64,000 nt of DNA from Polytrichum commune (taxonomy: Eukaryota; Streptophyta; Polytrichopsida; Polytrichales; Polytrichaceae). The notes below the pieces were generated by a model. It saw only the letters and a program-made list of their open reading frames with translations, ran no database searches and was not told the origin of the DNA. Below, piece by piece: positions 1 through 10,411 of the stretch. The position numbers were made by a program, and so were the translations under genes. The stretch is taken from contig OX485805.1 in NCBI GenBank assembly GCA_950295325.1, forward strand, positions 38,241,501 through 38,305,500, in the 5' to 3' direction. Position 1 is the first letter of the stretch, and each line of letters begins with the position of its first letter.

Positions 1-347
1 TCATACTCCAAATGTTGAGGCAGAAGTTCAAAGGCATACCAATCATTGAAATTGGAAGACCTTTGGCGTTTCTCCTTAATCCAGGTACGAAACCGGAGTT
101 TCCAATCGGGCAAGGAAATGCCCCCAGCTCGACCTGAAAACCGATCACGCACTGAATTGTGGCGATCGTCCTCCATGTCGTCGAACGTGCCGACACTCCA
201 AATCCGAAGCCTACTAGTAGTGTCCAACGCCGAAATAGGCTCAAAAGCCTCGTTGGTATCTACCTCTGGCTCAAGATTTGTGGTGCCCACGTCCTCCAAG
301 TAATCTGGTGATGGAGATCGATAATATCGACTCCTAGTTTGCACCAT
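1..347 (-). CDS. LTR-retrotransposon gag, N-terminal part (runs off window edge)
   Basis: An open minus-strand frame begins at an ATG at 347-345 and stays open for about 115 codons to the window edge. After a short polar leader (MVQTRSRYYRSPSPDY) it reads FSGRAGGISLPDWKLRF, then FNDWYAFELLPQHLEYE. The layout of a variable N-terminus followed by a glycine-rich start, a tryptophan and an aliphatic AFELLP stretch resembles plant Ty3-type gag proteins, which coat retrotransposon RNA. Upstream of the ATG (higher coordinates) is a leader with a 144-bp tandem repeat, as expected between a 5' LTR and gag. No LTR boundary or primer-binding site could be fixed. The family call rests on pattern memory; a captured host fragment is less likely. 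Confidence 0.55.
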   Translation of the reverse strand, partial: MVQTRSRYYRSPSPDYLEDVGTTNLEPEVDTNEAFEPISALDTTSRLRIWSVGTFDDMEDDRHNSVRDRFSGRAGGISLPDWKLRFRTWIKEKRQRSSNFNDWYAFELLPQHLEY

Positions 348-499
348 AAAATAATCCCTTGAGTACCTGCAACTATCTACAAGGTAATGGAAACCTGCAC
401 CTGTTGCGGACTATCTAAATGGCAATACCTTGCCAAATGCCAAATGCTTATGCCCCCAGAATTCCAAAATTGTGCAAAGGTTTGAGATTGGTAATTAAA

Positions 500-942
500 A
501 TTAAAAATCAGCGTTGAAAATGTTCATTTCCAAGGTGATTATGAACTCCAATCAACAAACTAAGTGCACCAATGGACTCCTAGGAAGATTTCACACAAAT
601 TAGGCTCAAATTTCACTCCAATCGGAGTTAATTTGCTCCCAAAAACAAAAATCAGCGTTGAAATTAGCAATTTCAGCAATGATTTTGACTTCCAATCAAA
701 AATCCAATTACACCATTGGATTCCTTGGCAAATTTCACACAAAATAGGCTCAAATTTCACTCCGTTCGGAGTTAATTTGCTCCCAAAAACAAAAATCAGC
801 GTTGAAATTAACAATTTCAGCAATGATTTTGAATCCCAATCAACAATCCAATTACACCATTGGATTCCTTGGCAAATTTCACACAAGATAGGCTCAAATT
901 TCACTCCAATCGGAGCTAGTATGCCCCCAAATTTGAACCTCA
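500..942. repeat. 144-bp tandem repeat, three copies
   Basis: The motif ATCAGCGTTGAAA recurs at 508, 652 and 796, exactly 144 bp apart. It is followed each time by CACCATTGGA / CAAATTTCACACAA / GGAGTTAATTTGCTCCC. The first copy is the most diverged. Because 144 is a multiple of three, the array leaves long open frames on both strands, which are not genes. It lies between the gag start at 347 and a GC-rich block, so it is probably part of the retrotransposon leader. Confidence 0.85.
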
Positions 943-984
943 AAGTTTGTGAGAGTCAAATGCCAAGTTTGAAAGGTATAAGTA

Positions 985-1310
985 AAAAAATGTAAAAATA
1001 AAGAATAAAAATTATTTTTTATATTTTTTAATAAAAAATAAAAACTAAAAACTAAAATAAAAATAAAACTAAAACTAAAATAAAACTAAAATAAAAATAA
1101 AATAAAAAGGGAAGGGGAAGGGGGCTAACCTGGGCTTGGCTGGCGCCGCCCGCCCCGGCCCGGCTGACGCCCGCCCGTGGGCCCGGCCTGCGCCCGCCCG
1201 CTCCCGGCCCGGCCTGCGCCGCCCGCCCGGCTTGCAGAACCGGAGCTCCAGGAGCTCCAGAAGCTTTAGGAGGGTCCGGTGAGCTCCGGATCCGTCCGGA
1301 GCTCAACAAA
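985..1310. other. A-rich low-complexity tract followed by GC-rich block
   Basis: Positions about 985-1108 are nearly pure AAAATAAAACT-type low-complexity sequence. From 1130 to 1300 the composition flips to very GC-rich with repeated GCCCGCCC and CCGGCCCGG words, ending in overlapping GGAGCTCC palindromes near 1242-1300. No coding potential is convincing. The abrupt change suggests a junction between repeat modules. Confidence 0.6.
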
Positions 1311-2220
1311 ATTTAAAAACAAATCGGATTTGAACTTAAAAAATTAAAACTAAATCGGATTTGATTAAAAAAATTAAACTTTGCTTCCACAATTTGCAAG
1401 CAAGAAAGATGTGACTTGAGATTCCATTTGGTCTCAAGATTCAACCATCAACAATTCAAGAAAACACAAAGAGACACCAAAAGAGAAATGTGAAGATTTT
1501 TCTCAAAATCTTCTTGAGGGTTGCAAGGAATTGCAAACTAAGCTTTCATACACTTGTATCACTCATTTGCTCCCACTACTGGGCCCTTCTAGCTCAGAAA
1601 TACAACCAAAAATGAAAAATTTGAATACAATTGTTGTCAAGTATGAGGGTTTCTCTCTCCAAGCTTAAGAAACTAAAATGTCTCCTTACAAAGCTTAAGA
1701 AACTCTAAAATTCACACACAAGAGTCAAGCTATCTCTCACTCCACGAAGGGAGAATCCAAGAGTGCAAGTGGTGGAGAAAGAATGCAAAGGCTTTACTCA
1801 TAATCTACTACACCATAGCCATGAGAAAGCAACAACAAGCTCTCTCTCTCTCAAAACACACTCACAAGACTTGACTTGACAACAATGGCAAGTCAAGAGG
1901 CCTTCCTCTCCATACAACCCCAATCCTATGTGGAGTTCATCCATGGAGGGGATGAACAACTAACTAGGACTCCCAATGGAATCCGTTACTCATCCTAACA
2001 CACATGGACTCCTAGTGGAGTCCATTTACTCCTAAATTGACGTGACTTAGCCCCCGATATCACCTCACGTGACAACCCCATTCCATACTTTTTGGCTCAT
2101 AGCTCTTAGTACGAAGGGCTAGAACGTGGGGGAGTTGGTTGATCAAGCCCTACCCCAAACAACCACTTAGGTAACAAATCCAAGGATTAGGGTTAGGGTT
2201 GGGGTTGGGGTGGGCATATG
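1311..2220. other. Unrecognised repeat-like sequence ending in degenerate telomere-like repeats
   Basis: No gene seen. The stretch is A-rich with words such as ACTCAAGATTC and CTCCTAGTGGAGTCCA, and could contain the retrotransposon's LTR, but no TG...CA ends or duplicate copy were found. At 2186-2212 there is a short run of GGGTT/GGGGTT units that resembles degenerate telomere repeats. Confidence 0.35.
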
Positions 2221-3829
2221 CTTCCATTTTTTTGGGCATCCATTATAGTAGTTTTTCATTTTCTTCCACATATTAATTTTGCCATGTATTGTCCCTTTAT
2301 ATTTTGTTGGCGTTTGTGGGTTGTCTTGCTCACCCTTATAATATTTATCATGTTAATATTGACATTGATTCAATCTTTGTATTTCAAAGTTATTCCTATA
2401 TTTAGTTTGCAGTTTTTTTGCATTGCTCTCTCATATATGTCTATGTTCAACATTTTATGTACTCTAATTGTACTTTTAATAAATTGATCCCTATTGCCAA
2501 TACAAATAGTGGTTGAATTACGTATTCCAATGTTTTTATTTATTTTCTTTTTTATTTATTTATTTTTACTTTCTCATGGCTACCATAGAGCTTATGGATC
2601 CTTTATGCCCTTCACTTTGCCTCTTGAGGATTATGCTCATGCGAGTATCTCAAAGGATGTGTTTAGTTTGAGGTTCAATCTCCCGATATGAACCATGTAT
2701 GTGGAACAAGAAATGTATTTTGTGGATGGTGATATTTTGGAAATAATCTTGCTTTAAAAAAAATAAAAATCAGAATGGTCATTCGTGGATTTTTGGGTCT
2801 AGAATTATTTAGGGTTTTAGGTTTTTTTGATTCCTAGGTTCAAGCATCCACTCTTGTACTAACAAATAGTTCTTGCACATTCACTGTCCAACTACCTATT
2901 GTGGCTAATGTCAAAATAGAACCACGTGATAATATTATTTTGATACTCTCATATTCAAATAATGATGTTTGTCTTATTATTGATCTTTTTGATACATTAC
3001 CTTTTTGTTTTAGAATTGAAACTCTCACTTTACCTTTGGTTTCTACAAATGTTTATAAAACCCCTCACAATCCGCTATGCATAAAGCTGCCTTGCCATAG
3101 ATCTATTTCTTCCCATCAACCTCTTTACCTTTATTCATATTCTTTATGCTTGAGCATTGTCAATGCATTGAAATTGACAAAGTCTAGGAGAAGGTCCAAA
3201 TCAAATCACAATAAAATTTGATAAGATAGATGTGCATAACATTAATTATTCGCCATCCTCTTATAATGGTGATGTTTTATTTGCCGCCCCAGTAATTATA
3301 AGTAATCCTAGTATGTATGACAGTTCTATGGATGATATGGATAAGATGTGTGATGACCACCCTTAGTATACAACAAAACCAATAAATATCCAAAATGATT
3401 TTGGATTTTTTTTCATGGGTTTTTATTGTGCCAATAATATATAGTATATAGAAAATATTATGTTACTACACTGAATGGATTGGATCGACTCCTATCCCAT
3501 TTTCTATAGGAGATGTTACCATCAAAAATCAAGATTGGAATGTAAGATATGTCGTTTCACACCATTGTGTATTGTATTGTATCATGCTCTCATAATATAT
3601 ATCCACTCCACATCCCCTAAGATTCGAGGGTTTGTATACATCTTGGTGTTCATAAACATCCTATGTCAAATGATATATGTTATGAGTCACTTGACATGCC
3701 TTACCAATGTATTGCCAATGAGGTCATGAAAACACCCATTATCAAAAAAATTATTATAGTAATGGCAGCGAACAAATAATTCTTAATACACTACCTTTGC
3801 AAATCTCCATTAAATGTTGAAGGCAATCA
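2221..3829. other. Intergenic, no gene recognised
   Basis: AT-rich sequence with only short unconvincing open frames (for example 2901-3221). I see no family motif, splice structure or terminal repeat. It may hold the missing 5' portion of MULE copy A, but no second TIR of that family was found here. Confidence 0.4.
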
Positions 3830-6104
3830 TCTGATAGGCTCGTCCTTGGAGGTCGTCGTGGATAAATTCATCACTTTTGCCTATCCAAGGTGTTGTAACT
3901 TCATATCGAGCTCCAAAGATTTTGTTTGTAATAGATACAATGAATAGTATTATAACACTCAAAGACCATTCGGGCTTCAAGTATGTTTGTGACAGTAGGT
4001 TCCCAAGGTAGCCCAAAGACAAATTATTTGTCTTTAAGATGTTAGTATATCTTTCAGGAAGTAATGTAGATCTTGTTAGCAAGTTAGAGGAAATATGGAG
4101 AATTCATGGATAATATTTGACCATATCAAAACATTTGAAGGACATGACCAACTTCGTGTGTCATATATATGATAGCTAATATTGTAAGGTATTGATCATT
4201 GCATGTTCTAACATGCAATTTGAAGATGGTACAACTCAGTTTGTCTTTTGGAAAAAACTTAAAATTTTGGTCATGGCGGAAAATTGAGTGTTGAACATAA
4301 ATTTCAAGAGTTTCATGATAGATAGTACGCATGCCAAGTGGACTGTAGTCAAAAAGATATATGGTAAAGGTGATCTAAGTCTGCCAATGGTGAGTCGCGA
4401 GTGCACTTGTCTTTTCCAATGGTCATAAAGTTTGGATAAGGTTGCGCAAAATTCTATCAAGGTATCTCTACAATTTTAGTACAAACATCTATACAAGGAC
4501 TATAAGGACGCAAAAACAATGGATGAAGCCGAAACTAAATATCATGTCATTTGTTAATAGTGGTTGTCATTGGAGCTACCACATAAGAAGGTATTCTTGG
4601 GCTCTTTGAGTGGTTGGACTTTTGGCACTTCCATTATAGGCAATGGGGTGGTCATATGATTCTTATAAGTGCATCACCACTGTGTTTTTTTTTAATATAA
4701 TCTAATTTGAGTAATTATGATATATAGAATCCATTGGAATTTATGTAATATTTCCAGGATATGACTATGGATGAACGTGTAGAAATGCCAACATGTAACC
4801 TTGTAGAGATGATGCACAACAAGTGGCTCCAACAATAAGGAAACATAATGACTTGTTTGTACGAAACAACAATGATCGATTTGATCCACGTATTTACATG
4901 TCATGGTTGAGATGTGGTTCTAATGGTAAAGGCCTTGATTCCGCATCCTTGAAATTGAAGGATGTTGCCAGGTGTGGAGATCCAAAGCTACTAGCAAATA
5001 CCATGAAGTCGCAGCCAAAGGTAGAAGATCTCACCACCAAAGATTATGTTTTGGAGGGGTTTGAGTTTTTTAGATCGATCAAACAAAAACTTGTTTTGCT
5101 ATCATGTACATATTGCGATTCACATTGATTTGACAAAATGAACTACTCAATTCCTCACCCAAATACTAGGGCTAAAAGGGAAAGCATAGAGGTGTCCTTC
5201 AATTATGCAGAGCACGGTGTGGCATATACCGCATTGGTATTAGAGACTAATTATCATTTTTCCATTGGCACAATGCAAGATTGTCACCCAATCCTGCCAA
5301 AAGATGGTGGACGATGCAAGCCAATATTGGGACTTTGTACAATGCCAAAGTCATAATTGCCAAACATGGCACCCTTGCTCCTACATATAAGGGATTAAAC
5401 AAGGAGCATTGTTCCACCAACAATGTGGAGTACGAGTTTTGGTTTTGCCCTGACAACATCAAATATTGTGTAAATGGTAGCAAGAAGAAGTACGTGTTGG
5501 ATTGGCTTGTAGTACCCGACATATGGCTAGTGAAGATACGTACTAATCTCTCAAGACATGAGGTATTGGCGCTTGAATTCATTGGGTTTCAATTGCAGCA
5601 AAGGAAGGTCCTCTATCCTTGCCGCAAACTTTCCACAATGGTAACACTCCCGATCACTCAAATGGATTTTTGCATTCCACTAAACTCGGATGTCCATCCA
5701 ACTTCTAGGTTTGGAAAGGCAGTGGGCCGTAATCTAGTAGCAATGATGGTTGATCACAAAAACAAATTGGAGAGTGTTGGCTTATGGACGATTATTATGT
5801 GGTTGGAGTAATTGCCATTCCATATCCAAGATTTGGAGTATTGATCAATATCATCTCCAAGGAGAACATGCATATCATGTCACAATTGGTGACATGCCGC
5901 TTTGCACATGCCCCGACTTCACAAAAATGTCATCTCAATTGTTGGGAAGGGAAGAGAAACGGGCGTATAGTAAACACCTTAAGTATGTGTTTAGATTTTT
6001 GTAGAAGGTGGATTACAATAGTGACAAATTCATTAACACTCCGACGTACTCCTATAATGAGGTCATGTTGTTACTTGAACTTGTAGGTGTGATAGAATGT
6101 GAGT
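3830..6104 (+). pseudogene. MULE-like transposase with SWIM zinc finger, decayed (copy A)
   Basis: A transposase remnant read across many frameshifts and stops. Recognisable blocks in order: RCCNFISSSKDFVCNRYNE (about 3890-3950); MQFEDGTTQFVFWKKL (4210-4257); FMIDSTHAKWTVVKKIYGKG (about 4311-4370), the likely region of a catalytic aspartate; FWHFHYRQWGGHM near 4624-4660; a probable intron ending in TTCCAG near 4755; then DERVEMPTCNLVE. From 5138 on it matches the minus-strand gene at 10412-11551 almost throughout, including FWFCPDNIKYCV and the SWIM signature CTCPDF with S-K-H in place of C-K-H. MULE transposases cut and paste DNA and often end in SWIM fingers. Several stops and at least three frame changes (near 4590, 5270 and 5810) show it is dead. 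Confidence 0.75.
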
Positions 6105-6339
6105 AATATCCCAAGTGTTGTGTTCAACTGCATGTTTGAGAATTTCAATAAGTGACATGTATTGGTGTAGATTGTAATTATAGAAATAAGCAATAAATTG
6201 ATAGTTCTTTAAAGTACCTATGGTAATAGGCTCGTTTCACTTTATTCTATCAAAATGCAAGTACTATATAATTGAAATTTTAAAAATACGAATACAAATT
6301 TTAAATAAGCCTTTAAATTATGAATATTTACTAAATTAA

Positions 6340-6416
6340 GTAGGTATTATTGCTCACTACTCACGTGTTACTGCTCATTGCTCTCACCGCTCATCGCTCA
6401 TGTTTTAGCTTCCCTC
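6340..6416 (+). repeat. Terminal repeat of MULE copy A
   Basis: The reverse complement of this stretch starts GAGGGAAGCT and continues with GAGCGATGAGCGGTGAG microrepeats, matching the left end of copy B (9506-9595). The 230 bp before it also match copy B's 3' flank, for example GACATGTATTGGT at 6153. This is therefore the 3' terminus of the element whose transposase ends at 6104. The partner end was not found. Confidence 0.7.
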
Positions 6417-6529
6417 CACCCCCCCCCCGCGCTCCCCTAGGGAATGGGCGTCTCAATAAACTGCATTGCAGTGATGACTATTATGGTGTCTTGAGCCTTT
6501 TGAGGATTGGTTGCGTCATTGAAGCGTTG

Positions 6530-7100
6530 TGAATGGGCCTTCTGTGATTGTGGGCATGGTGCATCTGGGTTGTCGATCCATCAAGGCCCATCCAAGGGCC
6601 TCATTGATCCTTGTTGGCTAGGGAGGCGGTTGCCACTAGGGTAGGTGGCGCACACGCTGATGGGTATCGTGATTTTGAAGGTCAAGGCTAAAGGTGGCTA
6701 GGCTACAATGGGTAGATGGGCCAAGCTAGGTAGTCGTTACAAGTAGATACACATGGGGGATAACTACACTAACATTGTGCCATTAGATTCCCTTTGTGAA
6801 TAGGTTGCATTTTTACCATGCAAAATACCTTAAGTCAAATCCAAATCACAAAACTTATAGATTTGCTAATTAATCGGTCCCAATCGGTATGGCAACCACA
6901 ATACAAAAATATTTATTGTATATTGTTATTGTGGTCACGAATAATCAAATTATGTGGAATGTCGATGATTAATGTCGATGTGGCAACCTATGTGCACATA
7001 TCAATGTAGGTAGCTAGGATAGTTAGGAGAAGGCTCCTAAGTTGTATTGTGGCTGTGATTTAAGGATGAGTTGGCATGGAATTTAAGCTTACATCAGACA
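6530..7100. repeat. Dispersed repeat, copy 1 of a pair
   Basis: This stretch and 20155-20700 share many blocks, mostly in inverted orientation: for example ATGAGTTGGCATGG(A) at 7066 against CCATGCCAACTC at 20178, and the AACAAGGATCA(C/A)TGAGGCCC block near 20610 against its complement near 6597. One inner block (ATGCAAAATACCTTA) is in direct orientation, so one copy has an internal inversion. No protein is encoded. It is probably a decayed non-autonomous transposon. Confidence 0.6.
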
Positions 7101-7436
7101 CGGGTCTTAAAAGAGCATTTTGAGCAAATTAACAAGATTATTTTATATTTTATATTGTGCCCATAGCTATTACTAAGTAATATTTGAGTGCATATTAATG
7201 TCTTATTCATTATCAAAATGATAATCATTGTAATCATTATTATTTTGGGAATGGAGATCATACCCCCCCCCCAAAAAAATAAAAAAATAAATTCATGTTG
7301 ATTGTCGAGTGTAGATGGGTCAATGAATATTGAGCACAAAGCTTCCAATGTAACTATAAACACAAGTGTTCGTTAAAGTGTAAAGTTGGCAAGTCTATGG
7401 CCTTATCTAGTATGTTGGAGCCCCAATCACTAATTA
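7101..7436. other. Intergenic, nothing recognised
   Basis: AT-rich sequence with a homopolymer C/A run at 7264-7290. No gene or repeat family was recognised. It ends at the TA target dinucleotide of the pogo-like element at 7435-7436. Confidence 0.4.
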
Positions 7437-7460
7437 CAGTCCACCCTCTATAAGTGTTAA

Positions 7461-8055
7461 AATTCCATAAGTGTTAACATTTTTTCTACTCCCTACTTGG
7501 GGAGACTACAATAACGTTAAGTGTTAAGTGTTAACTGATTGGCTACTCCCCTCTTTGTAATTTTGCCCTCTATATCTGTTAACTTATTATTATACTATAT
7601 AATACCATACAATACAATATACTGTAACATAGCACATATAATATACTGTAACATACTGTAACATACCCCCCATTTAGAGATTATTAGGGTTTAGGATATT
7701 GACTGCAAGTCCCTCCCTCGTCAACTCAGTTTACCCTAGCAGGTTGAGCCAGTCTACCAGCGTTCGAATTTATGAGAATGTTGTTTTCGAATTTCAGACT
7801 TGTAGGGCGAATCACATACCATTAGAAAGCTATTGAGGAGACGATTCCAATGGTAGTAGTTTTGTCGAATTCTGACTCCTAACGAGTGAGTTATGGTTGG
7901 CCGAAATCTGCCTTCCAAGTCTTCTGCGGCAGCGGTGGCAAGTTTTGTCTGATTAATTTTGAGGGTGCTGTATTATTTTTTGTGGATAGGGTTTGTGTCC
8001 TTGTGGTTTAGAGTCAATTTGCATCTGTCTTTCAATTTAATCTAGGACAGTAGAG
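7461..8055 (+). promoter_or_regulatory. 5' region of the pogo-like element
   Basis: Sequence between the left inverted repeat and the transposase start. It carries three more copies of a (T)AAGTGTTAAC motif in the first 80 bp, likely transposase-binding subterminal repeats. The rest is AT-rich leader. No separate gene is seen. Confidence 0.5.
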
Positions 8056-9505
8056 ATGGGGAAGGCTTCAAAGTTCAATTTGGCTCAGAAGAAAGAGATT
8101 TTGTGGTATCGGCAGAGTCACGTTGAGTCAGGGCAATATATTAGTAACAGAGCCCTAACATTGTGGGCAAATGCTAAATTCCAAGCCTCTTCATCTGAAA
8201 TGTCCATTTCCAGGTTACTCAAGAGAAAGGATTTGCTGGACTTAGACGTTGAAGCACCTCCAACTATTAAGAGAGTCAGAAAGGTTTACTACCCTCAGGT
8301 TGAGAATGCTACATTTTCTTGGTTTACACTGATGCAGGAACATGGTGCTACCATAACAGATGATCTTTTGATAGCAGCTGCAAAGAAATTCTACAACATG
8401 AGCCAGAAGGATCCATCTCAAAAGGAGCTACAATTTTCTAATGGGTGGTTGGAGGGCTTCAAGCGGAGGTTCAAGATTAAAGGCTACACTCGACATGGAG
8501 AAGCAGGTTCAGCAGACAACTCTCCAGAGGCCTTACAACGCATGGAGCAAATCAAACTCATATGTTCAAGGTACCAAGTCTCTGATATTTTTAATATGGA
8601 TGAAACTGGGCTGTTCTATCGATTAGAGCCAAACTGTACACTAGCCACACATCGCGTATCTGGTAGAAAAAAACAAAAAGAGAGGCTCACAATTGCATTC
8701 ACCAGTAATGCTGATGGTAGCATTAAGCTGCCTCCTTTTGTTATTAACAAGTTTGTGAAGCCTAGAGCCTTCTCTCAAAGAAATATTGTGAATCCTCATA
8801 ACCTTGGCATTTTGTGGGCAGCCAACAAGAAGGCTTGGATGACAACATAATTATTTGAAAGGTTTATGCTAGATTTTGAGGCAAGAATGGTTGCATTGGG
8901 CAAGCAGAAGGTTTTGCTTCTTGTTGATAACTTCTCAGGACACCAAACTCCTACCATAGGATCAAGGTTGCGTATCACTCAATTGGAGTTTCTACCACCC
9001 AACACCACTAGCAGATTTCAGCCCATGGATGCATGAATAATAGCCTCATTCAAAGCCCAATATCGCAAGCGAATGATTGAGCACAAGATCAATTGTTTGA
9101 TGTCTGCTCAGAATCCAGAGCTTGATGTGTATCAAGCAGTAGTCATGCTTCTTCATTCTTAGCGACATGAGGTTAGTTCTGAGACCATTCATAATTGTTG
9201 GAATCACACTGGAGTACTATCTATTCTGACCACCAATCAAGCATTACAGGAGGCTCACCAAAAAGAAGTGCAAGAAATCACCACACTTTTGGAGCGGCTT
9301 AGTGTGGTATGTCAAGCAAGCTCAGAGATCTCACCTAATATGACTGCAGAGGAATTCATCAACTATGAAGCTGAATTTGACTTGAATAATCCTTACCAAC
9401 CATCCAATGAGGAATTGATGGAGATGTTCAACCCAGATTCCTTTGTTGAGAAGGAGGATGACACTAAAACTTTTGCATCTAAACCTATAGCCCCTGTGTG
9501 TTACA
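8056..9505 (+). pseudogene. Pogo/Tigger-like DDE transposase, 5' part (broken; continues at 18097)
   Basis: The frame begins MGKASKFNLAQKKEILWYRQ. A CENP-B/Tc5-type helix-turn-helix region follows (about residues 10-150), including FSNGWLEGFKRRFKIKG. The DDE_1 endonuclease core shows FNMDETGLFYRL (first Asp near 8599), LLLVDNFSGHQTP (second, near 8926) and RFQPMDA (third, 9028-9030), so all three catalytic aspartates remain. The protein cuts at element ends and inserts into TA. In-frame stops at 8848 (TAA), 9034 (TGA) and 9160 (TAG) kill it. At 9505 the codon is split by the nested MULE element. The frame resumes in phase at 18097. Confidence 0.9.
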
Positions 9506-9600
9506 GAGGGAAGCTATCTTATGAGCGATGAGCAGTGAGCGGTGAGCGGTGAGCAGTAACACATGAGCAATGAACAGTAACATATGAGCAATGATTCCAA
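9506..9600 (+). repeat. Left terminal inverted repeat of MULE copy B
   Basis: Starts GAGGGAAGCTATCTTATGAG and continues with repeated GAGCRRTGA words. It matches the complement of 18020-18086 over roughly 60 bp at about 85 per cent by eye. The microrepeat composition may provide many transposase contact sites. Confidence 0.8.
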
Positions 9601-9837
9601 ATTTAGTAAAGACACACGGGTTTAGGGTACACAACCAAAATTTTGACAAATTAATTGCATATTTTCAATTGTAAATTGCCAATATTTTAAATGAAGCACA
9701 AGTGAAAGGGCCCTATTTCCATAGATCATTTAAAACACTTTCAATTCATTGCTGATTTTTATTATAATAATCCAAACCAATACATGTCATTTATTGACAT
9801 CCTTATACATGTAGTTACAACCAACACTTGCACAACT

Positions 9838-9960
9838 ACTCACATTCCACAACACCATCAAGCTCAAGTAGGTGCATAACCTCATTATACGTACATGTAG
9901 GTGCCATAATTGTGAGCCACTCAAACTGCTCACGGGTTGAATTAAGGCCCAGAATCTCCA
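9838..9960 (-). pseudogene. Extra 3' exon of the SWIM-domain gene (partial duplicate)
   Basis: Minus-strand frame ILGLNSTREQFEWLTIM, then APTCTYNEVMHLLELDG and VVECE with a TAG stop. The second half matches the end of the gene at 10412 (APTYTYNEVMRLLEL...VECE), but the first half (STREQFEWLTIM) replaces DYESDKFIH. The 3' flanking 70 bp (CATTGCTGATTTTTATTATA) also match 10323 onward. It is either the terminal exon of a second family member or an alternative last exon. No upstream coding partner remains next to it. Confidence 0.6.
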
Positions 9961-10007
9961 AATGAAAGGAAATTAGATATTAGAAATAATCAATATGTAG
10001 GTAACTA

Positions 10008-10215
10008 CTAGGTTTTGAGACATCCGCCTGTGGATGCGAGTTGTGTAAGAGACTGGTATTAGGTCTGTATCAACCCGGGTTCGAATCCGGTTGGTTACAT
10101 TGACTGGTGCTATCCCAAATTGAGCTAGTGATAAAGCAGGAATAATTTATAGGCGGATACCAAGACGACGTTACTACGCGGATGTGCGTAGAATCTTCTC
10201 AATTATTTTTTATTT
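10008..10215 (+). mobile_element. tRNA-derived SINE-like insertion
   Basis: The stretch contains a good RNA polymerase III B box, GGTTCGAATCC, at 10078-10088, preceded about 45-55 bp upstream by an A-box-like GGATGCGAGTTGTG. It ends in a T-rich tail at 10202-10218. This layout is that of plant tRNA-derived SINEs. It separates two related copies of the SWIM gene's 3' end. Clear target duplications were not found. A decayed tRNA gene alone is less likely because the sequence continues for another 110 bp. Confidence 0.6.
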
Positions 10216-10411
10216 TTAGAAACTTGTTATTATTTATCCATGTCAATCAATCAAACCGCTCACGGTTGGGTCGTAGTCTAAATAGAAATGAAGTTACTGA
10301 ATCATTTGAAATACTTCCAGCCCATTGCTGATTTTTATTATAAAAATCCAAACAAAAACATGTCATATTTTGACATTCAAATATATGGTACTTAATAGAC
10401 CATTTGCAATA

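Noticed and set aside
560-995. Long open frames on both strands (128 and 144 codons)
   Set aside because: They come from a 144-bp tandem repeat whose length is a multiple of three; the protein text repeats with the DNA and has no domain.
1052-1309. Minus-strand frame rich in Gly, Ala and Pro, 86 codons
   Set aside because: It spans a GC-rich low-complexity block and an A-rich tract; composition alone keeps it open.
2186-2212. Chromosome-end telomere
   Set aside because: The run is short, degenerate and of mixed TTAGGG/TTGGGG type with ordinary sequence on both sides.
10070-10095. Functional tRNA gene
   Set aside because: A B box is present but a full cloverleaf is not seen; the element continues past the tRNA-like part and ends in a T-rich tail, as a SINE does.
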